DNA from: CAYFFZ01 sp049976505
GTDB lineage: Archaea; Thermoproteota; Nitrososphaeria; Conexivisphaerales; UBA164
Length of the DNA: 64,000 nucleotides
NCBI GenBank assembly: GCA_049976505.1
Contig: JBMFIC010000005.1
Location: 28,043-92,042, forward strand
Direction: 5' to 3'
The position numbers were made by a program, and so were the translations under genes. How positions within the stretch are numbered: position 1 is the first letter of the stretch; every line of letters begins with the position of its first letter. The notes beneath the pieces were generated by a model. It was not told where the DNA came from. It saw nothing but the letters and a program-made list of their open reading frames with translations, and ran no database searches. This document shows, piece after piece, positions 16,995 to 23,772 of the stretch.

Positions 16995-18040
16995 AGCTGA
17001 GGTACGCCATCCTGGAGGAGGACTATCCCGATGGGCTCACGCCCTTCTCCCTCACCCGGCCCTCCTCCATGCTGGTCTACAGGTACAGGAGGATCTCGGA
17101 CTGGCTCAGGGAGGCTCTGGGCGAGCCCGAGGGCTTTGTTGCCCCCGAGAGGTTCTTCTACTTCGGCCTCAGGCAGCCATCAGATTACGATCTTCTCGTG
17201 AGCTCGATGGTCCGACCCGAGATGGTAAGGGAGGCAGTGGATGAAGTTAGGGACGGGGAATCCCTCTGGGAGCGGGGACATCTGGTGGTGTCCCGAGGAC
17301 CACCGGAGAGGACTGAGAGGAGGGAGGCAAGGGGGACCTACCTCATAAGAGGCCCATGGGAGCTGACAAAGTCGCTGAGGGATCCGCCATTCGACAGTAG
17401 CAGGATAGAAGGGGAGATCGGGCGGTTCGTCTCAATAGTGGAGAGGGATGGACCTGTGATAATAGAGAGGGGGGCGGTGGTTGAAGACTTCACTGTGATA
17501 AAAGGCCCCGCGTTCATATCGCAGGGCTCCAGGGTGTACAACGCGCAGATCTCCGGGTCATACGTGGGAAGGTGGTGCAGGGTCTCGGGGGAGGTCGAGA
17601 GGAGCGTCATCGATGACTACGCGCACAAGGCCCACTTCGGGTTCGTGGGAGACAGCTACGTGGGCATTCACGCGAACCTGGGAGCGGGAACTACCACGAG
17701 CAACCTGAAGAACACCTACGGGACCGTTAGGGTGATGATGGGAAAAGCACTGGTTGACACGGGGGAGATAAAGGTGGGGGCATTTATAGGTGACTTCGCA
17801 AGGACCTCCATAAACACGTCCATAATGTCGGGAAAGATGATAGGGGCCTTCTCGTACGCAGGCGGGACGGTGAGCTCGGACGTCGAGCCCTTCATGTTCT
17901 ACGATCGACGGATGAACCTTGACAGGCTTATAGAGCAGCTTGGCAGGTACATGGAGAGAAGGAACATCCCCCTTGATGAGGGGCTCCTGATCTACGTGAG
18001 GAGCACATATGAGAGGTTCCTGAAATCCCTCAGGTCATGA
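16991..18040 (+). CDS. GlmU/sugar-transferase-like protein with left-handed beta-helix
   Basis: A 349-aa protein of the archaeal glucose-1-phosphate transferase-like group that combines a divergent N-terminal domain (DGLTPFSLTRPSSMLVYRYRR) with a C-terminal hexapeptide beta-helix from about residue 140. The helix contains GPVIIERGAVVEDFTVIKG and HFGFVGDSYVGIHANLGAGT, the latter close to the GlmU acetyltransferase active region (GDSYVG...GAGT). The N-terminal half resembles bacterial UDP-GlcNAc-related proteins that start RYAILEEDYPDGL. Together with the overlapping upstream gene it may form a two-subunit GlmU-like enzyme for UDP-GlcNAc or UDP-GalNAc. The end overlaps the convergent glycosylase gene by six bases. 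Confidence 0.75.
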   Translation: MKLRYAILEEDYPDGLTPFSLTRPSSMLVYRYRRISDWLREALGEPEGFVAPERFFYFGLRQPSDYDLLVSSMVRPEMVREAVDEVRDGESLWERGHLVVSRGPPERTERREARGTYLIRGPWELTKSLRDPPFDSSRIEGEIGRFVSIVERDGPVIIERGAVVEDFTVIKGPAFISQGSRVYNAQISGSYVGRWCRVSGEVERSVIDDYAHKAHFGFVGDSYVGIHANLGAGTTTSNLKNTYGTVRVMMGKALVDTGEIKVGAFIGDFARTSINTSIMSGKMIGAFSYAGGTVSSDVEPFMFYDRRMNLDRLIEQLGRYMERRNIPLDEGLLIYVRSTYERFLKSLRS

Positions 18041-18589
18041 GCCTCCTTCCTGCTCCGTGGCCAGAAGCCGTGATGCCATCGCTATCGAGGCCTCGAGGTC
18101 CTTTCTGAGCCTCGGGTTTCTGAGCACGGCGGCAGGATGATATGTAACGATGAGCCTAGAGCCCCTGTATTCATGGACCCTGCCGGATAGCTCTCCAACC
18201 CTCTCCTTCCCAGTGAAGAACTTTGACGCAGTTGCCCCAAGGGCTATGATGATCCTGGGCCTGATGACCTCTATCTCCTCTAGGAGGAAGCCCGAGCAGG
18301 CATCTACCTCCTTCCTGCTTGGCCTCCTGTTGCCGGGGGGCCTGTGCTTTACCACGTTGGTTATGTAGACGCGCCTCAGGCCGTAGCTTTCCAGGATCCC
18401 TCTCAGGAGCCTCCCGGCCCTTCCCACGAAGGGCCTGCCCTGGGCGTCCTCCTCTCTCCCCGGCGCCTCCCCAACCACCATCACCGGCGAATCTTCAGGG
18501 CCCTCTCCGGGAACTGCCCTGGTTGCCTGTCTCCAGAGGTCGCATGCTCTGCACCGCTCAACCCATTCCCTTATCCTCTGAAGGCTCAA
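18035..18589 (-). CDS. udg: Family-4 uracil-DNA glycosylase with an altered Fe-S ligand
   Basis: Removes uracil from deaminated DNA. The 184-aa protein has the family-4 motif GEAPGREEDAQGRPFVG (about 40-56) and the late HPAAVL motif. The family normally binds a 4Fe-4S cluster through four cysteines. Here Cys13, Cys16 and Cys98 are present, but the third position, normally VVKCRPP, reads VVKHRPP (His82), and no other cysteine is available. The start is TTG at 18589, overlapping the RNase Z stop, so the two genes are coupled. Confidence 0.88.
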   Translation of the reverse strand: MSLQRIREWVERCRACDLWRQATRAVPGEGPEDSPVMVVGEAPGREEDAQGRPFVGRAGRLLRGILESYGLRRVYITNVVKHRPPGNRRPSRKEVDACSGFLLEEIEVIRPRIIIALGATASKFFTGKERVGELSGRVHEYRGSRLIVTYHPAAVLRNPRLRKDLEASIAMASRLLATEQEGGS

Positions 18590-19332
18590 ACCTTATCTAT
18601 CTCCATGAGGTCCCTAGCAACGTAGGACTCCCTGAAGACCTTCCTCGCCTCGCTCCTCAGCCTGCCCGTCTTATCCGAGAGGGCAGGTGGTATGTGGGTA
18701 AGCAGGAGCCTCCTGGTCCAGGACTTGACGGCGATCTCGGCGGCCTGCCTTGCGGAGCTGTGGCCTACGGAGTTTAGGTACTCCTCGTTCTCGGAAAGCC
18801 CCGTGGCCTCGTGTATCAGAAGCTCTGCCCCCCTGCAGAGCTTCGCTATCTGATCGGAAGGGGCCGTGTCGCCGGTGTAGCATAGGCCGCCTATCCTGTA
18901 GGCAACGTCGGCAACGCTGTGCTTTCCGGGCGCCGTCCTGACCTTTCCGTATCCCTCGAGCTCAAGGGACTCTCCCGGCTCGATCTCAGTGAACTTCAGG
19001 TCAAACCTCATGAAGGTCCTGGGCGTGTTAGCGAACTCGAGCATCCCTCTGAGAGCCCTCTCTATTCCCGGAGGCCCCACTACGTTCAGGGGATCCGTTC
19101 TCCCCAGGTACGACATCCCCCAGACAAGGCTTCCAAGGTCGAAGAAGTGGTCCCCGTGCATGTGCGTTATCAGGACGTGAGTTATCCTGAGTGGATTGGC
19201 CCCGTACCTGAGAAGGTTCCCGAAGGATCCAGGTCCAGCGTCCAGAACGATCCTCGAGTCTATTAGATAGGATGAGCAGGCCCTGTTCCTGCTCTGGGCC
19301 GAGCCGCTGCTTCCGAGAACTACGACCTTCAA
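18586..19332 (-). CDS. rnz: Ribonuclease Z (tRNA 3' processing endonuclease)
   Basis: Metallo-beta-lactamase-fold nuclease that trims the 3' end of tRNA precursors. The 248-aa protein begins LKVVVLGSSGSAQSRNRACS. It has the metal motif THMHGDHFFDLGSLVWGM, CYTGDTAPSD (metal Asp), a LLIHEATGLSENE segment and LLLTHIPP near the C-terminus. I chose the TTG at 19332 because a minus-strand TATA box (cctttttaagg, about 19353-19363) lies about 26 bases upstream. The longer frame from 19380 adds residues not seen in the family. Confidence 0.9.
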   Translation of the reverse strand: MKVVVLGSSGSAQSRNRACSSYLIDSRIVLDAGPGSFGNLLRYGANPLRITHVLITHMHGDHFFDLGSLVWGMSYLGRTDPLNVVGPPGIERALRGMLEFANTPRTFMRFDLKFTEIEPGESLELEGYGKVRTAPGKHSVADVAYRIGGLCYTGDTAPSDQIAKLCRGAELLIHEATGLSENEEYLNSVGHSSARQAAEIAVKSWTRRLLLTHIPPALSDKTGRLRSEARKVFRESYVARDLMEIDKV

Positions 19333-19423
19333 CCTGCAAAAGTAGTGCGCGTCTGGCCTTAAAAAGGTTGACCGTCGCAAGCCATGAGCTCATGGAGATC
19401 CCGGGGGCCATCGGCCGCTTCAC

Positions 19424-19485
19424 CATATTTATGCTTTCTGTCACCGGCGAGACCAGAAACCCGGGTTACAGGGGGCCCCGGTGAC
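19424..19485 (+). promoter_or_regulatory. TATA-like box and hairpin in the cdvB leader
   Basis: A catatttatg box (19424-19433) would start transcription near 19455. An eight-base inverted repeat, gtcaccgg at 19440-19447 and ccggtgac at 19478-19485, encloses a G/C-rich loop. The cdvB ATG is at 19524, so the mRNA would have a leader of about 70 bases, unlike the leaderless genes around it. It may be a regulatory leader or a small structured RNA; no box motif of a known sRNA class is clear. Confidence 0.35.
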
Positions 19486-19523
19486 AGCATCCAAAATAGA
19501 TCTGTCAGCAACTTAGAGGGTAA

Positions 19524-20162
19524 ATGAGCGAGTTTCAGAAGAGATGGGAGGAAAGGAAGGACGAGGGAATAACCGATAAGATAAAGGCTGCAGTAAGGCC
19601 AGACGAGCCCCTAAGAAGGAAGCTAGAGCAGGCCATAAGGCTCATTCAGGTTCAGATATCCAAGCTTGACGCCACCGCGGCAAAGCTGAGGGACAAGGAT
19701 CAGAAGTACTTCGACAGGGTCGTCATGTACCTTCAGAAGCACGACAATGAAAGGGCGAACATCTACGCAACCGAGCTGGCAGAGATCAGGAAGATGTACA
19801 AGATGATAACCCAGGCGAAGCTGGCTCTCGAGCAGATATCAACGAGGCTATCAACGGCAACTGAGATCGGAGACGTGGTCGCTGTTCTTGACCCTGCAAT
19901 GAAGGTGCTCTCCAGCATAAGGAAGGGCGTCAGCGGCGTGATGCCGGCCGCAGAGGACGAGCTGGGCGAGATATCAAACCTGCTGAACAACATACTGGTG
20001 GATGCTGGAAACATGTACGGCTCCGGAATAAGCTTCGAGCCAGCCAGCGACGAGGCGGAGAGCATACTGGCGCAGGCATCTGCTGTAGCTGAGGCAAGGA
20101 TGAAGCAGACGCTACCAGACGTAACGGGGCTCGGGCTTAGCTCCGAGGGCTCAAAGCAGTAA
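19524..20162 (+). CDS. cdvB: CdvB / ESCRT-III-like cell division protein
   Basis: Archaeal ESCRT-III homologue that polymerises on membrane during division or vesicle budding. The 212-aa protein has a basic N-terminal helix, then the long Snf7-like helical hairpin (EQAIRLIQVQISKLDATAAK, ERANIYATELAEIRKMYKMI), with a VAVLDPAMKVLSSIRKGV segment and an acidic C-terminal part (AEDELGEISNLLNNILVDAG). No C-terminal wing or MIM2 segment is obvious, so it may be one of the shorter CdvB paralogues. The start is ATG after GAGGG. CdvA and CdvC are not in the window. Confidence 0.85.
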   Translation: MSEFQKRWEERKDEGITDKIKAAVRPDEPLRRKLEQAIRLIQVQISKLDATAAKLRDKDQKYFDRVVMYLQKHDNERANIYATELAEIRKMYKMITQAKLALEQISTRLSTATEIGDVVAVLDPAMKVLSSIRKGVSGVMPAAEDELGEISNLLNNILVDAGNMYGSGISFEPASDEAESILAQASAVAEARMKQTLPDVTGLGLSSEGSKQ

Positions 20163-21050
20163 TCAGTCAGAGGAAACAAGCTGAGCGCATATATTATTTA
20201 TCCAGCCGTATTTTTTCTGTATTAGGTTCCTGTTTCTCCATGAGCATATCTCCTTTTTTGTCTCCTCCAGGTCAAGGTAGATCCCACACCTTCCCATCTC
20301 CTCCGAGAAGAGCTGGACGTTCTCGACGAACTCCTCGTAGCTCTCTATCGAGAGTATTCCGGGGCTAACTCGTGGTCCACCCAGGACCAGGAGGTTCTTT
20401 ATGAAGTTGGGAGCGGTGAGGGTGAACAGGTTCGAGACCGTTACCGGACCCTCGGGGCCGAAGAGCTCCCGCATGATCTCCCTCATGGCGCACAGCCTGT
20501 CAGCGGCCTGGGCGTAGTCTATGGCCCCGCGTCCAGGGGAGCCCATGAAGTACCCAAGGTCTGTCAGGACCAGCTTGTCCATCGCCGCCTGCCTCCTGGA
20601 GATCCCAGGAAAGACCCTCTCCGCCGTCCCCAGAAGCTCAGCCTGTAGCCTGCTGGTAGGTATCCTGGAGGTCTGCCTTGCTGCCTCCAGCACTAGGACC
20701 TCCTCCTCGTAGCTGAGCCTCTCGATGGATGACCTTGGGAGGATCTCGGAAATCCTCCTGGGAAGCGGGCCAAGGGTCTCAACGAGCTCAACGTACCTCT
20801 CTGCGAGGGAGGCCCTTATGCCCGCCGGATCGAGGGCTATGCAGTGGTAGCCTAGGAACTTTATCGCCCTCCTTCTCAGAGCTGGAACTGAGGGGGTAAG
20901 GCAGAAGGCCACGCTCCTGACAACCGCGTCGGCCCTAACGACCATGGACGTGCTGATCCAGAAGGTCCTCTTGAGCTGGGCTCCGAACTTCAGCGTTATC
21001 TCCCTGAGCAGCGCATCCGCGGTTATCAGCTGATGAGCCTCCCCGCTCAA
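20163..21050 (-). CDS. Conserved protein of unknown function between cdvB and scpB
   Basis: A 295-aa, mostly helical protein I cannot place. Notable stretches are RRRAIKFLGYHCIALDP, SIERLSYEEEVLVLEAARQT and FTLTAPNFIKNLLVLGG. It has no signal peptide or membrane segment. It converges with cdvB with no spacer (stops at 20162 and 20163) and is divergent from the ScpB-like gene, so it sits among division and segregation genes. A role there is only suggested by location. It has no ScpA/kleisin pattern that I can see. Confidence 0.6.
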   Translation of the reverse strand: MSGEAHQLITADALLREITLKFGAQLKRTFWISTSMVVRADAVVRSVAFCLTPSVPALRRRAIKFLGYHCIALDPAGIRASLAERYVELVETLGPLPRRISEILPRSSIERLSYEEEVLVLEAARQTSRIPTSRLQAELLGTAERVFPGISRRQAAMDKLVLTDLGYFMGSPGRGAIDYAQAADRLCAMREIMRELFGPEGPVTVSNLFTLTAPNFIKNLLVLGGPRVSPGILSIESYEEFVENVQLFSEEMGRCGIYLDLEETKKEICSWRNRNLIQKKYGWINNICAQLVSSD

Positions 21051-21089
21051 CTTGCAGCTTCCCCGTTTTTATGCAACCTTTTATATCCT

Positions 21090-21100
21090 CTTTATTTATA
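21090..21100 (+). promoter_or_regulatory. TATA box of the scpB-like gene
   Basis: The sequence ctttatttata is centred about 21-25 bases before the ATG at 21116. It supports that start over the upstream in-frame ATG at 21071. Confidence 0.45.
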
Positions 21101-21115
21101 ACTTATCCCAGAGTT

Positions 21116-21628
21116 ATGAGCTCTGAGAAGAGAAGGGATGACGTGAGAAGGAGGGTCGAGGCCGCCCTCCTTTCATCTGGAAGGCCTGTCTCCTCCGAGG
21201 AGCTGATGAGGGTCCTGAGGATAAGGAAGTCCGAGCTCCTGGAGGCCATAAGGGAGATCAGGAGCTCGTACGAATCATGCGGGTCAGCGCTTGAGCTTCT
21301 TGAGCTTGGCGACAGCTTCATGATAAGGATCAGGCCTGAGCTGGCTGGCCCCGCAAGGAAGTTCAGCGGAAGGCCTTTCCTCTCGAGGTCTCTGGCGAAG
21401 ACGCTCTCGTACATCGCGTTCTATGGGCCTGTTGAGGCAAAGGACCTTGCATCTAAGAGGGGGATCGTGGTGTACTCGCAGCTGAAGGCACTTGAGAGGA
21501 TGGGCCTGATAAGAAGGGTTGAAAGGGAAGGAAAGAGAATGTACGAGGTCACGGAGAGCTTCTACAGGCTCTTCAACGAGGAGGAGCTGAAGGAGAAGTT
21601 AAAGGGGGCAGCTAGCCCCCAGCAGTAG
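21116..21628 (+). CDS. scpB: ScpB-like chromosome segregation protein
   Basis: Probable kleisin-complex winged-helix protein acting with SMC and ScpA in chromosome organisation. The 170-aa protein has two winged-helix units: DDVRRRVEAALLSSGRPVSSEELMRVL at the N-terminus and SRSLAKTLSYIAFYGPVEAKDL in the middle, the latter being the ScpB signature region. It continues with LKALERMGLIRRVEREGKRMYEVTE. It begins MSSEKRRDD at 21116. No scpA or smc gene is in the window. Its 3' end overlaps the convergent MoaD-like gene by 17 bases. Confidence 0.75.
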   Translation: MSSEKRRDDVRRRVEAALLSSGRPVSSEELMRVLRIRKSELLEAIREIRSSYESCGSALELLELGDSFMIRIRPELAGPARKFSGRPFLSRSLAKTLSYIAFYGPVEAKDLASKRGIVVYSQLKALERMGLIRRVEREGKRMYEVTESFYRLFNEEELKEKLKGAASPQQ

Positions 21629-21836
21629 GCGGGAAGGCAATAACATCGGAGCCCTCCCTGAGCTCCTGCTCCCCGGGCCTCCTGCCGTCTATGAGCAGGT
21701 TGATCTCCGACCTGTCAACCCCCAGCAGCTCTGAGAGCCTTTCAGCAATTTCATCGGAGCTGCTGGCCTCAACGTAGACCGTGTCGCTTCCGGCAAGCTC
21801 CCTGAACCTTGCGAAAAGCCTAACCTTCACTTTCAA
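21612..21836 (-). CDS. MoaD/ThiS-family ubiquitin-like sulfur carrier
   Basis: A 74-aa beta-grasp protein ending in the diagnostic Gly-Gly (IAFPPTAGG), which is adenylated and thiocarboxylated in this family. VKVRLFARFRELAGSDTVYVE at the start is MoaD-like. It may serve molybdopterin synthesis, tRNA thiolation or protein tagging (SAMP-like). The start is TTG 21836 or GTG 21830; both overlap the upstream 80-aa gene. The molybdenum-cofactor genes in this window are 38 kb away in a different DNA type, so a partner is not shown. Confidence 0.83.
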   Translation of the reverse strand: MKVKVRLFARFRELAGSDTVYVEASSSDEIAERLSELLGVDRSEINLLIDGRRPGEQELREGSDVIAFPPTAGG

Positions 21837-22062
21837 TTCTCTCAGCCCTTTCGAGTATCTCAAGAACCCTCCTGTCCACCTCCTCGTCAAATGGGGAGTA
21901 TGAGACCCTCTGATAGAGCTCCTTCACCTCCCTGACCTTCATTCCCTTCTCAGCTCCCCACCTGATGAGCTGAACAGCTATCCTCTCCTCGTACTGAAGA
22001 TCGGAAAGCTGAACGTCCTTTCTCTCCTTTATAAGGCCCCTGAGCGCCTCGTCGTCAAGCAT
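21820..22062 (-). CDS. Small protein of unknown function (80 aa)
   Basis: An 80-residue soluble, charged, helical protein (MLDDEALRGLIKERKDVQLS) without a recognised family. Its stop overlaps the start of the MoaD-like gene, so the pair is co-translated. A TATA-like ataaaagct is found on the minus strand about 30 bases before its ATG. A role with the sulfur carrier, for example as a target or adaptor, is only suggested by this coupling. Confidence 0.6.
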   Translation of the reverse strand: MLDDEALRGLIKERKDVQLSDLQYEERIAVQLIRWGAEKGMKVREVKELYQRVSYSPFDEEVDRRVLEILERAERIESEG

Positions 22063-22106
22063 GACACTTATGTGGCTCGTGTAAATAAAAGCTCTTTGAG
22101 CGTTTT

Positions 22107-22883
22107 CTATGCGTTTACACGCCTGAGCCTGAGCTGCAGGCCCCTGTGAAGGCCGAGGATGGCCTCAAGCCCTGACGTGTGTCCCCTCCCTGCAATCCTT
22201 TCCAGCACATCCGACAGCGGCGATGAGCTGTTGATCCTTCTTATGAGCTCCGAAAAGTCCTCCGAGAGCTCCCCGGAAGCCGCACACCTGAGGAACTCTG
22301 CGCTCACGGCGTTGGTCCTTCCTGCAGATGAAAGCGCTACGCCTGAAAGATCCCTGAACAGGTCGGTGCCCTTCAGGGCTGCTAGCACGCCAACGAGGAA
22401 GTCGTCGCCAGAAGGGGTCATGCCTATTCCGAGCCCAACAAGCCCGGAAAGCTCGGACGGATCCGCTTCTGAGAGATCCAGCTCAAGAAGCTTCCTGCAG
22501 ACCTCCCGTGCATGGGCAGGATAGATTTCGCAGCTGTACCTGCTCTCAAGAAAGGCCCTGAGCTCCTCCATGACCAGATCGGATGGCGTCCTAACGTACA
22601 CGTCCCTGGTCGTGAATATCTCAGAGCCCTCGAGGTCAAGAGGAGGAAGGCCTGGCAGCATGAGCCTGCTCCCGTCGAAGACGGCCTCAGGGGGCCTGAT
22701 CCTTAAGAGATCCTCAAACCCCTCAACCGAAACGGCAGAGGGCTCCATTGGTGCCCCGGCGGGAATTATGAAGAGGGCGCCACGTTCAGACGCGTAGTCA
22801 AGGGCCCTGCTCCCGGCATAAACAAGCCTGCCCCTGAAGGGCCTAAGGCATATGGACCTCCTTGAAGCCCGAGGCCCGGCCAT
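22107..22883 (-). CDS. allH: DUF2877 protein (AllH/YlbF-like subunit)
   Basis: DUF2877 family member of 258 residues. The family's hallmark, LGIGMTPSGDDFLVGVL, is present at about 151-167, and SSAGRTNAVSAEFL and GRGHTSGLEAILGLHRGL follow in the C-terminal half. In E. coli the DUF2877 protein (AllH), with FdrA (AllF) and the DUF1116 protein (AllG), makes up oxamate carbamoyltransferase. Here all three are present within 5 kb, with DUF2877 on the opposite strand from the other two. It follows the hexulose-phosphate-synthase-like gene by four bases. The substrate in this archaeon is unknown. Confidence 0.85.
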   Translation of the reverse strand: MAGPRASRRSICLRPFRGRLVYAGSRALDYASERGALFIIPAGAPMEPSAVSVEGFEDLLRIRPPEAVFDGSRLMLPGLPPLDLEGSEIFTTRDVYVRTPSDLVMEELRAFLESRYSCEIYPAHAREVCRKLLELDLSEADPSELSGLVGLGIGMTPSGDDFLVGVLAALKGTDLFRDLSGVALSSAGRTNAVSAEFLRCAASGELSEDFSELIRRINSSSPLSDVLERIAGRGHTSGLEAILGLHRGLQLRLRRVNA

Positions 22884-22887
22884 TATC

Positions 22888-23562
22888 TCAGAGCTCCTGG
22901 ATGGCGCTGAGGACCTCCGATATCCTCCTCTCGTACTCGGGCGAGCCGGTTATGTAGCCTCCCACAACAAACAGGTTCACGCCAGTGCTGCTGAAAGCCC
23001 TTATCCTCTCTGGGTTCAGGCCCCCCGCAACCGAGATGATCGCATCTCCCCCCAAGGACCTTATCCGATCCACCAGGGACTCGGCCCCGAGCCCGGCCCT
23101 CCTCTGAACGTCTATTGGAACGTGAAAGGAGAACGCCCTCGCCCCGAGCTGCCTGAGCCTGCCATACCTTCTGATCGGGTCCTCAACGTTTACTAGATCC
23201 ACTACAAGAAGGACCCCATAGCTCTCGGAGGCCCTGAGGGCGCTCTCAACGGTTTCGTCTGAAGAACATCCCAGAACGGTTACCATATCGGCCCCTGCCT
23301 CGGCCGCTATCTTCACCTCGAGATCTCCAACGTCGGCTGCCTTCATGTCGGCCAGCACGTATGATCTCCCTGCTGCGCTCCTGATGGCCCTGATCGCCCC
23401 GGCCCCGTGCCTCTTTATCATGGGGGTTCCTACCTCGATGACCCTTGCCCCAAGGCGATCCGCCGCCTCGGCTATTCTTAGGGCTAGGTCAAGGTCGAGC
23501 AGGTCGAGCGCCACCTGAAGTCCCCTTCCAGATCTTAGATCATCGAACAGCATGCGTGACAT
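22888..23562 (-). CDS. 3-hexulose-6-phosphate synthase-like (OMPDC superfamily)
   Basis: A 224-aa TIM-barrel enzyme with the OMPDC-superfamily signature Asp72-x-Lys74-x-x-Asp77 (LADMKAADVGDLEVKIAAEAG) and VTVLGCSSDETV, closest to hexulose-phosphate synthases. In archaea these link ribulose 5-phosphate and formaldehyde chemistry, often for pentose synthesis. Typical features are VVDLVNVEDPIRRYGRLRQLGA, a HVPIDVQRRAG segment and ISVAGGLNPERI phosphate binding. The phosphohexulose isomerase partner is not adjacent; a SIS isomerase lies at 15 kb. The ATG at 23562 is leaderless by its TATA box. It shares a transcript with DUF2877, so an unrelated catabolic role is also possible. Confidence 0.78.
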   Translation of the reverse strand: MSRMLFDDLRSGRGLQVALDLLDLDLALRIAEAADRLGARVIEVGTPMIKRHGAGAIRAIRSAAGRSYVLADMKAADVGDLEVKIAAEAGADMVTVLGCSSDETVESALRASESYGVLLVVDLVNVEDPIRRYGRLRQLGARAFSFHVPIDVQRRAGLGAESLVDRIRSLGGDAIISVAGGLNPERIRAFSSTGVNLFVVGGYITGSPEYERRISEVLSAIQEL

Positions 23563-23584
23563 CTAAACAGCATTTGACTTTTCC

Positions 23585-23592
23585 TCTTTTAA
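23585..23592 (-). promoter_or_regulatory. TATA box of the HPS-like/DUF2877 operon
   Basis: Minus-strand cgcttaaaag is centred about 26 bases upstream of the ATG at 23562. A second A+T-rich box (atataaata) lies ten bases further out. Confidence 0.45.
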
Positions 23593-23633
23593 GCGTATTT
23601 ATATATGGGCTTCGGAGCGTTTACAATTAGCTA

Positions 23634-23666
23634 AAGCCTCGCCTTTTCAGGGCGGGGAGGAGGTCA
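23634..23666 (+). repeat. IS200/IS605-type terminal hairpin remnant, copy 1
   Basis: A stem of cctcgcc and ggcgggg around a short loop, followed by aggaggtca. The same arrangement ends the relic at 51.4-51.7 kb and recurs at 51.84 and 59.14 kb. It lies in the divergent promoter region between the HPS-like gene and fdrA. It looks like a footprint or minimal derivative of the same element family. Confidence 0.55.
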
Positions 23667-23735
23667 TAGGAGCAGCAGGAGAGCATCCCGTCAAATGGCG
23701 CGCTTATCAAGGCGAAGCACGGAGATGGCCTGAAA

Positions 23736-23745
23736 AGTATTTATG
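23736..23745 (+). promoter_or_regulatory. TATA box of the fdrA operon
   Basis: The sequence agtatttatg lies about 30 bases before the ATG at 23773. It overlaps an upstream in-frame ATG at 23743, which makes that longer start unlikely. Confidence 0.45.
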
Positions 23746-23772
23746 CGATCTGTAACAGATCATATAACTATA

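Noticed and set aside
20163..21050. ScpA (kleisin) partner for the ScpB-like protein
   Set aside because: The 295-aa protein lacks the N- and C-terminal winged-helix kleisin pattern; location alone is not enough.
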